Positions 1 through 11,689 of a stretch of DNA of 64,000 nucleotides are shown here, piece after piece. Under the pieces are notes generated by a model that was not told the DNA's origin, did no database searches, and saw nothing but the letters and a program-made list of their open reading frames with translations. This DNA is from Biomphalaria glabrata. Lineage: Eukaryota > Mollusca > Gastropoda > Planorbidae. Positions within the stretch are counted from its first letter, which is position 1; the number at the start of each line of letters is the position of its first letter. The stretch lies in the NCBI RefSeq assembly GCF_947242115.1, contig NC_074714.1:42886149-42950148 (forward strand), given 5' to 3'. Both the position numbers and the translations under genes were made by a program.

Positions 1-416
1 TACCGATCCTTGGCTTGGTAAAAAGAAATAATATTGTAGATGTAGTTTCTGGTGTATCATTTCAAAAGTCGACCAGGTTAAAGGTCGTCAGTGCAAATCT
101 TATCAGTGCTGTAATGTGTGCCTCCCTCTGGTGCTCTTCCCTGTGTCAAGTGTAAGATATGCAGAGCCCTATTTGACCCACCCCGTAACAGAGATAACGG
201 GATAGGTGGACGTGACATGTGGAGGACGTCTCAGATGGTTATTTATTGGCCTTGATTTCTTTTTTATCGTCATTGCCTTTTTTTTTTTAAACAATACCTT
301 TAGTCACGTCATAACTTTATGAGGGCAGAACTTGTACGCTGATCTCAATAAACGACTTTAATGATTTTTCTAGAAATTTAAAAATTAATGTATATGAGAA
401 AAGAATTATTAATTCG

Positions 417-760
417 TTGGCCACATGGGGAGAACCTTTGTTTGACCCTTATCATTTTTCAAGTAAAAAGGAAATAACTTTAAATTTGACAATATATTTA
501 GGTCTAGTTCTATCTAACTATTGTAAAAAAAAAAAACACAAGCTTAAAATCTATGGCCATATTACAAAATCTGCGGTGATTGCAAAGACCTTCCTTCAGG
601 GAACAGTACAAGAAAAAAAAGAAGAGGCAGACAGAGAAAACGATGGGAGGACAACACTTCTTTCTTAACCTTCATTTGAGATCGTAGCACAACAATACGA
701 GAACTCTTATAATGTGCACAGCGTGTTAAGTGGCGCACGATATTCAGGATCATGGGGTTA
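417..760. repeat. Dispersed repeat copy, probable LINE 3'-end relative
   Basis: A block from about 520 to 660 shares clear blocks with 7800-7940: an A-run, then 'ggccatattacaa', then 'gaccttccttcaggga', then a purine-rich segment ending in 'gacaac'. The 7.8-kb copy runs on into sequence that reads like the charged C-terminal tail of a LINE protein, so this is probably the 3' part of the same repeat. Short open frames here have no recognisable domain. The rest of 1-1050 is AT-rich with homopolymer runs and shows no gene. Confidence 0.4.
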
Positions 761-1054
761 TGGTAGATTGAAATTTGGGAGTTGTAAAATATAAATAAAT
801 TATTTGCGTTTTATAATTAGGTGTTTGAACATTTTAATTGCTAATTAAATTAAGTCTAATTTTTTTTTTATATCAACTTAACAAATGATACATTTTTTGA
901 CAGCTATTACTGTTCAACTGTAAATTTTTAGGTTTTGAGGAAGAAAAAAAAACTATCAAAGAAACAAAAAAACAAAAAACAAACAAAAAACTGCAACATA
1001 TAGTACTAAAGGAAGCGGAAGAGACTTACGGCAGTTTTTTGTTTAAAGTTGACC

Positions 1055-2235
1055 TATTCTTATCTTATATAAAATACAGACGTTACTTCAAAATGAGAAG
1101 ATGATTACGTCCTACGCGTCATGCATTCAGTCATGCATATTAACCAATGACTTAAATTCTGCCAAGTCACTGGTTTTCCTGGCTAGCTCAGGCAACCCAT
1201 TCCATGCTCTAATAGCACTAGGGAAGAAGGAGTATTTGTAAAAATTTGTCCTAGCATATGGGATGAGGAATGTACCTTTATTTTTGTGTCTTTCTGAGTA
1301 TTTTATTAATTTTTTTTTTGGTATTTGAAGATTATGGCTCAGTGTTTTATGTATAATTGCTTCTTTATTTTTGAGTCTTCTGTCCTGAAGGCTTTCTAAA
1401 TTTAGTGATTTAACTAAAGGTGTTACTCTAGTCAAATGTGAATATTCGTTTGCTCTATTTTGTGTCTATTCCAGTTTCTTAATGTTTTCTTGAGTTGGGG
1501 GGTCCCAAACGGAGGATGCATATTCTATTATTGGCCTAACCAAGGTTAAATAACATTTTAGTTTTATGTTCTTATTTGATTTATAGAAATTTCTTTTAAT
1601 AAACCCCAATGCTTTGTTTGATTTTTTGATAGTTTCATCAATATAGGGATTCTATGACAGTTTTTCATTTATTATAACACCTAGGTATTTTGAGTTTTTA
1701 GTTTGTGTTACTGGTATACTATGAATAAGATAAGTGGAATTAATTTGTTTTAGCTTTTTTGTTACTCTTAAAAACTGACATTTTTCTGGGTGGAAAGACA
1801 TGCTCTAATTTGATTCCCATTTCTGTAATTCATCTAATTCTCTTTGTAAAATTTCTGTATCTTATGTTGTTATTATTGTTCTATATATTATGCAATCGTC
1901 TGCGAATAATCCGACTTTTGTTCCTGAACTAATGCAATTTGGTAAATCGTTTATGTAAATTAAAAATAGTAGTGGACCCAAGACTGTTCCTTGAGGTACA
2001 CCTGAGTTTACTGTTATCGGTGTTGATTTAGAGCCATTTATTATTACAGTTTGTTCTCTCCCTATCAGAAAATCGCTAATCCACTGATGCAATGGACATT
2101 CAATGCCAAAATATTTTAATTTTTTAAGCAAACGATGGTGGTGAACTTTATCAAAAGCTTTGGAAAAATCTAGTAAGATAGCATCTATTTGCTCACTGTT
2201 ATCTAAACCTTTGAAAAATCATCAATTAGTCCTAG
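1055..2235 (-). mobile_element. 5'-truncated LINE (family A), RT and C-terminus
   Basis: Read on the minus strand, 2235 to 1127 encodes the second half of a non-LTR reverse transcriptase: a DFSKAFDKVHHHRLL block, SGVPQGTVLGPLLF, LFADDC (the FADD catalytic box), and then a C-terminal part ending EFKSLVNMHD. It is 5'-truncated at about 2235, where similarity to RT stops, and it is broken into several frames between 1435 and 1862. The 3' end carries 'gatgattacgtcctacgcg' and a tail rich in TTATC/GATAA units. The same tail is found at 17.4 kb and 59.5 kb. The RT motifs suit the Jockey/CR1 group broadly; I do not assign a clade. Confidence 0.85.
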
Positions 2236-4280
2236 AGTAAAATAAAAAAATATGCAAGAAGACCTATATTTGTGCTATTTCTATTTAAACTTTAAATATA
2301 GACTGCGACGTTTTGGAAAAATAAAATACAAAGGTGTGATATATAACTTCTACATTCTTGAGAGATATAGGTTTACATTTTTTAAAATTATGTTACTTTC
2401 CTTAATTACTTCTTTTTTTATGTCTCTCTATTTATGTTTGCCTCTTTCTGTTTCTATTTATTTTTGTTTCTTTCTATTTCTTTCTTTCTTTCTTTTCTTT
2501 TCTTTCTTTCTTTTCTTTCTTTTCTTTTCTTTCTTTCTTTTCTTTCCTTTTCTTTCTTTCTGTTTATTTCTTTCGTGTTTTTTTTTTGTTTCGTGTTTTT
2601 TTTCGTTTCTTTCTTCCTGGTTCTTTCTTTCCATTTTTTTGTCTGTTTCTTTTTTTCCCCTTTCTGTTATATTTTTGGTTTATCTCTCTATTACTTTCTT
2701 TAGTTCATTTTTTGTTTTACATTTGCTAGAAAAAAAAAAGTAAACTTTCCCTCCAACGGTTCATGTCTTTTAGTTGTACAGAAAACGGAAAGTGTGGCAG
2801 GTGGGTCACGTGGGGGGGGTGTAGAGAGAGAAAGAGAGAGAGCAGGTGAATAGCTTTTGAACTTTGAACTTTAATTGTAATCTTTCAGTGCACCACCGAT
2901 TTAAAACCCCAGCTTAACATTGATAAACAGAACCTTTGCTTTTTAAACTTCATTACCTACGTAGCTAATTTCTATACGTTCTTAAAGTGGGCCGCACGTT
3001 GAGCAGGTTAGGAGATGTCATTTCTAGAAATAGTTCCTTGAATGTCAGAGTCACTTTCTAGACGTGTAGATAACATTCTTTTTTGTTTTACAAGGCCTAT
3101 CTCCGCTCTGTCTGTCTGTCTGGTACTAATTTCGTACACGTTATCTCCCTCTTCCAAGTCTCGGATCAAGTTGACACTGTGACGAATCATTCATTGTCCC
3201 TAACAACAGATGAGTCTCTATAAAAAATTAGACCCGTTATTTTTATCAATTTGTCTTAAATAATTAGTTTTGTTTTTGTATTGAGGCAGCAGTAGCTAAG
3301 GGGAGATAAGCCTTGCATAAACATTAGGTCGTCGCCTAAAAATGTGAAACTAACAACCTTCTATTTTCATAAGCGATTGTCTACCTCAGTTACTAACGTG
3401 TCGGCCTTCCATCGAGGAGGCCTTAGCCCCCAACATCGAATTTGAGTTGAGCAACTTTTTTTTCTGAAAATATTGTTTTTGAAAGCCAGCAATAAAACCC
3501 ATCATAACCCAGATCATTGCTACAAGCATGAAATTGCGCTAAAAAACTAAACCACAATTAATAACAACATTTCTGACTGTATACGTCACTATATTGTAAT
3601 TCATATCAGATGAATTACACGAGTGAGTTAAAAAAAATAATATAATTTTACTTTATATAACTTTTTTTTAATAAAAGCTCTTTATATATTTGACTTGTTC
3701 TGATTGATTTCATTGGAAATATAGTTAGGGGCATCCACCAAGCATTTTAGTTTACTGCCCTATTTTAATGTATATCATTGGACAAATAAAGGGTTAGGAA
3801 CTGATCGAACTAATCCATTTGGGCAAAGTTGCTGCCCTTTGTAAAGTCTTATGTTCAAATGAGGCGAGACCAATCGTCATGTAAGGTCTAATACTGACCT
3901 GCAACGTCGCAACATGTGGGCAGTGGAGACCAATAGTTCATTGCCACGTCACAGATCTGTGTTGAGGCCTGCTAGAACGAATGGTCTCGAATGCTGTCAC
4001 CTTCTCTAGTGTAAGCGTGAGAATAATAGAGAGAGAGAGAGAGAGAGAGAGGCAGAGAGAGCGAAAGAGAGGAGGACTAAGAGAGTGCTGTTTTGAAGTG
4101 CATGTATCTATTTCTGATATAACCACGATTAAAGTTGGGCGGATAGTTTGGTTGTGTAAAAAGCTAAATACATTCTGATGTAACCACGAAGTGGACTGTT
4201 GGAGTTCAAGTTACTAAATATAGGTTTGTACGTTGAAGAAGGGAGAGCGAGCGAGAGACACGTGACAGTGAATGTCAAGG
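2236..4280. other. Gene-free stretch: pyrimidine-rich low complexity and a dispersed repeat
   Basis: A (TTTC)n-like pyrimidine tract fills about 2400-2700. It gives long but meaningless F/L/S-rich frames. 3090-3200 contains one copy of a dispersed repeat (see the entry at 13855) recognised by 'tctgtctgtctgg' followed by 'tctcggatcaagtt'. A (GA)n microsatellite lies at 4030-4075. A block at about 3895-3960 ('cacgtcacagatctgt') is shared with a tandem duplication near 6.1-6.25 kb. No exon could be supported. Confidence 0.6.
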
Positions 4281-4284
4281 ATGT

Positions 4285-4412
4285 TGTTGATGTGCTTGGT
4301 TCGAACCTGGGACGACTGTCCAGAGTGCATACCACATGTCCATGCAGCCATCCTATATGCATAAACCCCTCACATTTAGCATACCACATGTCCATGCAGC
4401 CATCCTAAAAAG
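4285..4412 (-). mobile_element. tRNA-derived SINE type S3, degraded fragment
   Basis: The segment holds a reversed B-box-like 'ggttcgaacctggga' and ends in 'ccatgcagccatcc', which matches the 5' end of the S3 SINE in reverse. The last part ('taccacatgtccatgcagcc') is repeated about 60 bases later. Better copies are at 40070 and 57622. Confidence 0.5.
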
Positions 4413-4562
4413 TTAGTAAGTGAACTCTTAACCTCATTAAAAGACTAAATATCCCTCCCCCCATTAACTCATTCTAGTTTCCTCATTTCTAGATGTTTCT
4501 ATTCTCATACTTATCTTGTCTCTTCATGCACCTCATTCACTGTCTTTCTTTATCTTCCACAG

Positions 4563-4781
4563 ATCGATGGAACCTTCACCAGACTTCAAGGGAGAGAAGC
4601 GTGGCACGTCATCGTGGAATACGCCAAGAAGATCAACGCGACCTTAATCGTGATGGGCTCACGTGGACTGGGCAAGCTTCGGCGCACCATCCTGGGCAGC
4701 GTGAGTGAGAGCGTCCTTCACCACTCGGAGGTGCCGGTGCTGATCTGTAAACATCCCCACCACAGTCACCAACATCACTGA
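4563..4781 (+). CDS. Universal stress protein family, last exon
   Basis: The exon follows a good acceptor (pyrimidine tract, then cttccacag) and stays open for 72 codons to TGA at 4779-4781. It encodes the C-terminal half of a UspA-fold domain: a helix with YAKKINATLIVMGSRGLG, then the nucleotide-binding signature G-x2-G-x9-G-S as MGSRGLG...LGSVSESV, then HHSEVPVLICKH. A His-rich tail ends the protein. In this family the signature loop binds ATP, and animal USPs are small cytosolic proteins. AATAAA follows at about 4971. Base composition is GC-rich compared with its surroundings, as expected for a conserved host exon. The N-terminal exons were not found in 1-4500 and probably lie beyond the left edge. 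Confidence is high for the family and modest for the gene being expressed. Confidence 0.88.
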   Translation: MDGTFTRLQGREAWHVIVEYAKKINATLIVMGSRGLGKLRRTILGSVSESVLHHSEVPVLICKHPHHSHQHH

Positions 4782-4789
4782 CCTTGACA

Positions 4790-6090
4790 ACGCTGTTGTT
4801 GTAGATCTTTAGTAATGTGTCCCGCTATGTCTTGTCATTATTGGTTATCATCACCATTAGTTCTTTGGCTACACTTTAGTTGATTGTAAATATTTAATTT
4901 ACACCCTAATGGTATTATTTGTTCGTTAGCTACATAATATTAAACATATAATTTGAGAATCACTGATCTAAATAAATCATACGAAAGAGTTTTGTTGTTT
5001 CTTTATCAGAATCTCTTAATCAGAACAAATAGTATCCTGCATTTATACACTATCTATATTCAATTTTTGCATTTTGTGTTTAATATATATTTATATATTT
5101 GTTACATTGTTTTAAAAAATTAAATTCTAATAAAGGGACATAACAAGATGTTATTTGAGCATTGAACAATGATGAGTACAATTCCAGTTACCCCCCTTGT
5201 TTATCTTTTTCATTAATACAGATAAAGTACATATCATATTAAATTATTTTAAAATGATCATTTCTTATCGTTTTCATTATTATTTCCTATTGGCAATGTT
5301 ATTCGTTATTACTATGTAAACAAAATTCATTATTATATTCAAGTTGAAATTATACTTGTGTATTAAAATGAAAAAATACAGCAATAACAACAGTAATTGT
5401 AAACACTACCCTCTGATGTGTTCATACTCAAATAGTGTTATATTTAGTAATTTTATTGCACTTTATATTTACACAACCTTGAAGTTTGTTACATATTTTA
5501 CTAGTATACAACACTACTTATGTCAGTAGAACAATCTGTACTACCATATAATAATCTATTTTAATATTCCTACTAAACAGGAATTAACGGATGCTTGATC
5601 TTACTAAGAAAGCAGGTCACATTGACAGAGCTTCTGTTTCTTATAATTTGTAGACTAATAAAATCTCAAAATGTAGAATGACAACAGTGGATAACAATAA
5701 AAAGGATTTTACTATTTTGCTCAATTGAGCAATCCAACATATCTTACATACACTCAACACTTCAGGCTTGCACTCCTGAAAGGTAAAAAACACACTCTTA
5801 AGATGATAGTTAGAGATATTAATTATCTTCACACTTGCAAGGCTCCTACACACAGAAATATTCGGGCACTTCTAACAACACAAAGTATTTCTCCTCCTAA
5901 ACAACTGCACCTAACTGGCAGCATGATGTCTAACACCTTCAATATTCATAAGTTACATCCCATCTAGTCTCTACTACACGCATTTGTATCTTTAACACAG
6001 ACCCATTGAAAACACAAAGAAACTTCATTTAGCAAACCTTTAACACATTTCTGCATCATTTCCTTGCCTTGAACCGAGACTATTCGTTAT
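4790..6090. other. 3' flank and intergenic AT-rich DNA
   Basis: This holds the USP 3' untranslated region with AATAAA near 4971, then AT-rich sequence. 'tttgagaatcactg' near 4951 resembles one end of a hAT-type MITE, but no partner end was found. No exon, RNA gene or tandem repeat is supported. Confidence 0.5.
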
Positions 6091-6097
6091 AGAATGG

Positions 6098-6255
6098 CTG
6101 AACACTGACCTGCAACGTCACAACCTGTTTGCAGTTTAAACCAATAGTTTGTTGCCACGTCACAGATCTGTACAACGTGAAAACCAGCTACGTCACAACC
6201 TGTTGTCAGTTTAAACCAATAGTTTGTTCCCACGTCACAGATCTGTACGACCTGA
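6098..6255. repeat. Two-copy tandem duplication of about 72 bp
   Basis: Two adjacent copies share 'cgtcacaacctgtt', 'gtttaaaccaatagtttgtt' and 'cacgtcacagatctgtac'. A related single copy is at about 3895-3960. Just downstream, 6285-6322 resembles a worn end of the S3 SINE, followed by two or three CCCTAA-like units. Confidence 0.7.
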
Positions 6256-6329
6256 AAAGCAGCTATTGGTCATCATGACGACAGTCAAAACGTCCACCAA
6301 ACGACCAGGACGCCATCCTAAAATACAAC

Positions 6330-7790
6330 CCTAACCATAACCCTAAACAACAGTACATTGCGAGGAGTTCTAAGCAGGTCGGGAATTGTTGGTAAGAAAA
6401 TATTTTTAAATTAGCCTGGGCCACGAGTTAGTTTAACCAGACCCTAAATGTTGAACTTGTTTTTATTGAAAGCCCTTGTGGTTTTAGTTGCACCGTTTTT
6501 GTTTTTTTTTAAACTTGTCAAGCGATACTTCCGTTTTGATATTAAATTTCGTTTCCGGCCAATCTGGACATTTGAAAGAAATGGTGAAAAAAAACGGGAA
6601 GCCATTACGCGTGAGATCAAAGCAAAATGATACTGTTTTGCACACTAATGCATCCATACAAACATCAGCTTTGACATTTTTATTTTTTATTTTATCCATT
6701 TAGTCTCTGATATTGTTACTACATTTCAGAACTGGAAGTTAAAAACTTGTATCATACCTAAAAAAAGAAAGGCTTTAGAAGAATGTTACATTTGTTGTGT
6801 TCATTACTCTGAACGTTGTCTAATCAGTCAAGACTAAAGATTTTTTCTGAATTGTAACAAAACTGTGGCTTAAGTATCAGCGAATACCTTTTTTTAAAAA
6901 AATATTCCTTGTTTATATTGAGCGCTATCTATGCGAATGTATAAAAACATGGGACAAACATGCTTGTACTGTTTTTTAATCTCACAATCAGATAGTTTCT
7001 TATCTTAAGTACTGGATTTACTGTAAAATGTCTGTCAGTAACTTTCAATTAGACACGCATATATATGTTGTCAAGATGTTGTTGTTTTCTTGAAGCGACA
7101 GGCTTGTGTTGTATCTTCTCCAAACCTTTTGACTTGCGGATTCGGAGGTACCGTAAAGATAAGACGAACTCTCCTAAGTAGTACTAAGATAAAATAAAAT
7201 GACACTGTAAATTTAATTTCCTTGAGTTTAATTCTTTTACACTCGAACTTGAAACAATAGATATGGATGCAGTAAATATGATTTAGATACAGGATACTAT
7301 AATATTATAAATGAGCAAATAAACTAATGAAATTTGTACCTTAACTAGCAATATCTAGCACTCACGCTCCAAGTCCTAACTCTAACTCTAACTCTGACTG
7401 ACTACACACTCAAAGGAAAAACCTTCCAACTACTTCCTTAAATAATCTCCTCCCCAGAAATCTTCAGAACCTTCCTTTCACATCCATGCTATTTTAACCT
7501 TTCTTTTTATTCCCCCGCCTTAACTAACTCCTGAACATGGATCTTGTACTCAGGATCATCTGATCATTCCACGTCACATTCTTCATATACAAACACACAT
7601 CCTAAGGAGCGACACATTTCTCTGTTTCACCACATGCACTGAGAGATAAATTCAGTAGCAGCCTCACCTCCACACTACTCGCTAACTTACAGTTAACTCT
7701 TGTTCGATCATAATACCACATCACAAACCAAGAGATTAGAGACAGGGTTACTGCAGCGATTGGACCCCATGATGACCTGCTAACTAAAGT
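6330..7790. other. Intergenic AT-rich DNA
   Basis: I see no gene. There is a short run of 'taactc' units at about 7376-7396. Open frames at 6448-6703 overlap on both strands and have no domain features. Confidence 0.5.
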
Positions 7791-7794
7791 GCTA

Positions 7795-8060
7795 ACTATC
7801 GTAAAAAAAAAAACGCAAGTCAAATATTTACGGCCATATTACAAGGTCTTCGGGGCTCGTTAAGACCTTCCTTCAGGGAAGAGTACCAGAAAAAAAAAAG
7901 AAGAAGCAGACAGAGAAAGCGATGGGAAGACAACATAAAAGAATGGACGGGCCTGCCATTGATAGAGGTTCGAACTAAGACAAAAGACAGAGACGAACGG
8001 AGAAAAATTGTCGATAAATCTTGAGTGGTGCCCCAACGGTCCAACAGATTAAGGCATAGG
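7795..8060 (+). mobile_element. LINE 3'-end fragment (C-terminal tail)
   Basis: The segment shares its first half with 520-660. Its second half reads like the charged C-terminal tail found in many invertebrate LINE ORF2 proteins (a K/R-rich stretch, a WTGLP-like block, then a DRDE-W-x-IVDKS-like block), broken in frame. It is a short dead fragment. The clade is not assigned. Confidence 0.45.
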
Positions 8061-8350
8061 TAAAGGTAAAGGTGGATTATAATTTAATTATGATATCATA
8101 CAATGACAGTAACCTAGTTGAAAAATTAAATAAATATCTTCTATGACGAAAACCTTTTTACAGCTAGTAAATATAATTAGAGAATATTTCTTTTTGGCAG
8201 GTTTACAGTATTTAAGATAAGACATTTCATTAAGAAATTTTCTAAATCTTGAACACTGATAACATGCTTTAATCCTGGAAGTTAAAAACTTATTTTACAT
8301 TTTCCTCTTCTCTCTGGCAGCACGTCTGAAGTGTTAATATTTTATAAAGA

Positions 8351-11300
8351 TGTCTGGCTTACATCTCGGCTGTACTGTCACAAGACCCAACCACCATCTG
8401 TCTACCGACTGCTTATTACACCAACTACACCAATCTGTTAACTGGGGTGAGTAGTCACATCTTAAACTCTTAATGCATGTGTCAGTGTGGAAGTGGGTGA
8501 TGAAAACTTTATAACATTTGTATTGTAATTAAAATTAAGAAGTCAAAATTACCCCACCCTTTAAAAAATCTCCTAACATCATACCACTGTTGTTTTCCTA
8601 GGACTATGGCTATATCGTGACGGACTTCGGCAAAGAATTGCTTGTTGAAATCTCTAAAACAACAAATCTTCGTTTAGTCCTGGACTTCAAAAATGTAAGT
8701 TTGTAAAACAATAACATTAGAATTCAGCTTGTTACACACAGAAAGACTTCTGGTTGATAGTTATTTGTACTATGATATAAAAGTAAAGAAAACAAAATCA
8801 ACACAAAGATTTTCTGTTTACAAAGTTTCTAAAAAGTATCATGAAAAACTACCAGATACACTAACATAGGAATACTGTTGAGATATAAATTTGATTAGCA
8901 CGCATTAGCACTCATTAGCACTCATTTGTGACCAAATAGAAAGCTATAACCAAAAGCAGGTGTAGACCGTGAGTAGAGAACTTACATCGGCCTTCAACTG
9001 ACAAGGGTCTTGCATACATTAGAAGTTGCAAAATATATAGATCAAAGCTAGGACTGTGAGGTTCTGTAATCCATTAATATTTAGACTCGAAGATAAGCCT
9101 TATAAACATAAATCTTTGAATAGAAGTCAGAGAATACATTTTAGACAACAGGAAAGGAGGGGTAGGTTGACCCATATGACCGACTTTTAAGTCAATAGTT
9201 TTGATTTAAATTTGTCTTACAATAATCGGCTGTTCACAAAGTCTTATTTATAAAACTCGAGGCTATGGTGATGTAGGGCTTGGCTTTTCAGTAGAGGAAC
9301 GCAGGCATTTTGAGTTAAAAAGGTCTCCAAATAAACTAGGATGTAAATATTAACTTTTGTTTTTAAGGAGGAAGAAGCATTAAGATGTAGTTTATATTCA
9401 CTCCCATATTACCCGCTGACCATACAACCAGATAAAGTTAAACATCAGTTGTGATCTTTCTTTCCCCGCCAGACGCCCATTCATTTCTGCCTCCACTAGA
9501 TATAGAGAAACCACTGCTTAGATTAGATCTCTTCAAAACTGTAAATTAGTCTCAAAAATTTCTTTAAGGAAATAATTTTTAAAATCTTGATTAATTTAGC
9601 TGATAAGCGACCATGCTAAATGTTTATGAAATACTAAATTTGGAATAACTTCAGTCATCAGTGCTTCCAATCATGTACTGTATTTCAATTTGAATAGCAA
9701 TGATAAACTTAACATATACTTTACTGTAATATACGGTAGTTGAAGTCTTACGAGATCAAAGCTAATGTCTGCAGAGAAGCACGACTCCCGCCAAGCAGAA
9801 TTCAGACCAGATGTCTGCCACGTAAGTCACTATTTGTTAGGCCCCAGTTAGGCTTTACGTTACAAGTTTTTTAAGTGCTCCGTCTGTTCTCTTGCTATTA
9901 TTTTATTTTCAACTACAATTCCCCACATTTGAAGTTATATTGAAACAAGTAAACTTGTAGATAAGAGTTCAATTGAAAGGTAACACCTTCACAATGCATA
10001 GATACCATGTGGTCGAGAAGATAGCGCAATCTCACTTCGTGTGAACTACAAGATGGATATAAAGCCGATTACATCCAGGCACAAATTGGTTGGGTCTATT
10101 GCATTATCGTCTGATTTTGCTGTAAGTATCTTGGTTGATATATTTTGTCTGCTGTCGCTCATCTTCGCCACGTAACTTGAAACACCGAAACTCAAAGACT
10201 TCATGCCATAAAGAGCGATCATGGGCTAGCGCTAGCATTCCCCAGTTACAGAATGTAATGAAAGGTGCTTTCATTTGTTTTCTTACAACGAACACAAATT
10301 TTGTAAACTTTATTAGCAAATATTGTCATAATGACAATAACTTTAAGTATGAAAAAAAACAACTATACATTTTGTAAGAACATATTGCAACCAATTATTT
10401 CCCTTTGTTTATGTAGTAATCACATTAATTTCTGTTACTACAGATGTAGGTCTAAATACTAACCACTTAGTGCTGCCTTAGAGTCGTTAAGAATTGGGTA
10501 ATACTTTCTTATTATTGACAACTCTGATTTTATGACAGCATATTCCAAGCTTATCCCTACTCTTTCTGGCTATGTTGGTAACGCTCAAGTCTCTTACGGA
10601 GCCGTGTATGTTCAAACCTGGGAGGTGGCCACAGAGTTTGACATTGTCTACAGAGAGTCGTTTACAGTCCAGAGTGGACAGCCCTATTGGTTGACCATGT
10701 CCCAAGAATTAGGTAGGTCAAAGTAAAGCAGTAAGACGTTGTGGTCGCGTTTGAACTTCTATGACACTGTGGTATCAAAACAATACATAACACCTTTACA
10801 ACACGACGACTCACTGAACACCCACTTAGATACTTTCCTCTACCTTGGCTTAAAGTTTCTTTCACTTTACTTTCAATCAATTGTAAAAAAAAGATAAACA
10901 GGTAAAACATCATATGAATACATTGCACAGGGAAGGATTCGCATTTATTTGTTACTTGTGGACAGACAACTGGAAGATTTGAAAACTTATATTTTTCATT
11001 TTGTAAAAAAATAAATGGGGGAGGTATCTTGAGAATTATTAAAAAACTGCCTAAGCTTGAGTCAGTCGCAATAAAATTGCCCAAATCAACATTTGGATTC
11101 GAAATGGACTAGTCAAGCTGTTTGTAACTATCAAAACACGATCCCATTAATACTAGAGTAAAGTAAAGTTCTCCTTTCAGACCTTGCAATCTATGTGGCA
11201 GATGATGTGATTGTTATCTTGCGTTTGTAGCCTACTGCTAACGAGGGTGTCATCTGGCCAGCACAATCACCAACCGCCTCTATTTAAACTTGTATACAAG

Positions 11301-11683
11301 CAACATCATCATGCTCAAGCATATATATTAACATCTAATTGTTATGTGATGAACATATATAATGAACATATTATATAATGAACATATTATATATTGAACA
11401 TATTATATATTGAACATATAATGAGCATATGATGAGCATCGCTGGTATTATAATGATTATTACATTATTTTAGTATTATTGTCGTTATTACTCCAAATAT
11501 CAATTTATAATAAAATTATTAAATTTCATAAAAATATAATTTTTGTTTCTTTTAGGATATCATGGAACAAACAATATTTATGTTTACACTAACCCCAAAG
11601 CCGGAGCAGCAGATCTTTGGGCTTTCCAAATTCCGCCAACCTGTGAATCCGAGGATCTTGGGGGTCCTATCGTGATTGGATAG
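8351..11683 (+). CDS. Ependymin-related protein, copy 1 (EPDR1-like; start not found)
   Basis: Five exons match copy 2 (41430-52524) in order and phase: about 8351-8446, 8602-8694, 9740-9821, 10539-10712 and 11556-11683, all with GT-AG borders. The family is a secreted, Cys-containing, N-glycosylated beta-sandwich protein with a hydrophobic pocket, abundant in mollusc tissues. Family marks seen: CLPTAYYTNYTNLLTG (with an NYT glycosylation site), SYEI...VCRE, a TWEV segment, and the C-terminal IPPTC. Odd point: reading exon 1 in the homologous frame meets a TAA a few codons upstream of the conserved part, and there is no in-frame ATG. The signal peptide is therefore missing or comes from an undetected upstream exon. 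The gene may be a recent pseudogene or use another first exon. An AATAAA lies near 11945. Confidence 0.72.
8700..10530. other. Introns 2 and 3 of EPDR copy 1
   Basis: Apart from exon 3 (9740-9821), these bases show no mobile element that I can place and no open frame with a domain. The short frames at 10104-10377 lie on opposite strands of the same bases and are not supported. Confidence 0.5.
11158..11282 (-). mobile_element. tRNA-derived SINE type S1, 3' fragment
   Basis: Lies in intron 4 of EPDR copy 1. Read in reverse it matches the 3' half of S1: 'ggcggttggt', 'gctggcca..tgacacc' and the terminal 'ctgaaagg..aactttac'. The tRNA-like 5' part is missing. Full copies are at 34590 and 46703. 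Confidence 0.7.
11330..11445. repeat. AT-rich short tandem repeat
   Basis: About five imperfect units of 18-21 bp built on 'aatgaacatattatat' and 'attgaacatattatat', ending in 'gagcatatgatgagcat'. It lies in intron 4 of EPDR copy 1, about 110 bp before the last exon. Confidence 0.7.
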
Positions 11684-11689
11684 ATATAG

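Noticed and set aside
2252-2743. Membrane protein rich in Phe, Leu and Ser
   Set aside because: Produced by a (TTTC)n pyrimidine tract; no start context and low complexity throughout.
6325-6350. Interstitial telomere repeat (CCCTAA units)
   Set aside because: Only two or three imperfect units, which can occur by chance.
10662-11084. 140-codon minus-strand frame
   Set aside because: Overlaps EPDR1 exon 4 in antisense and intron sequence; no domain.
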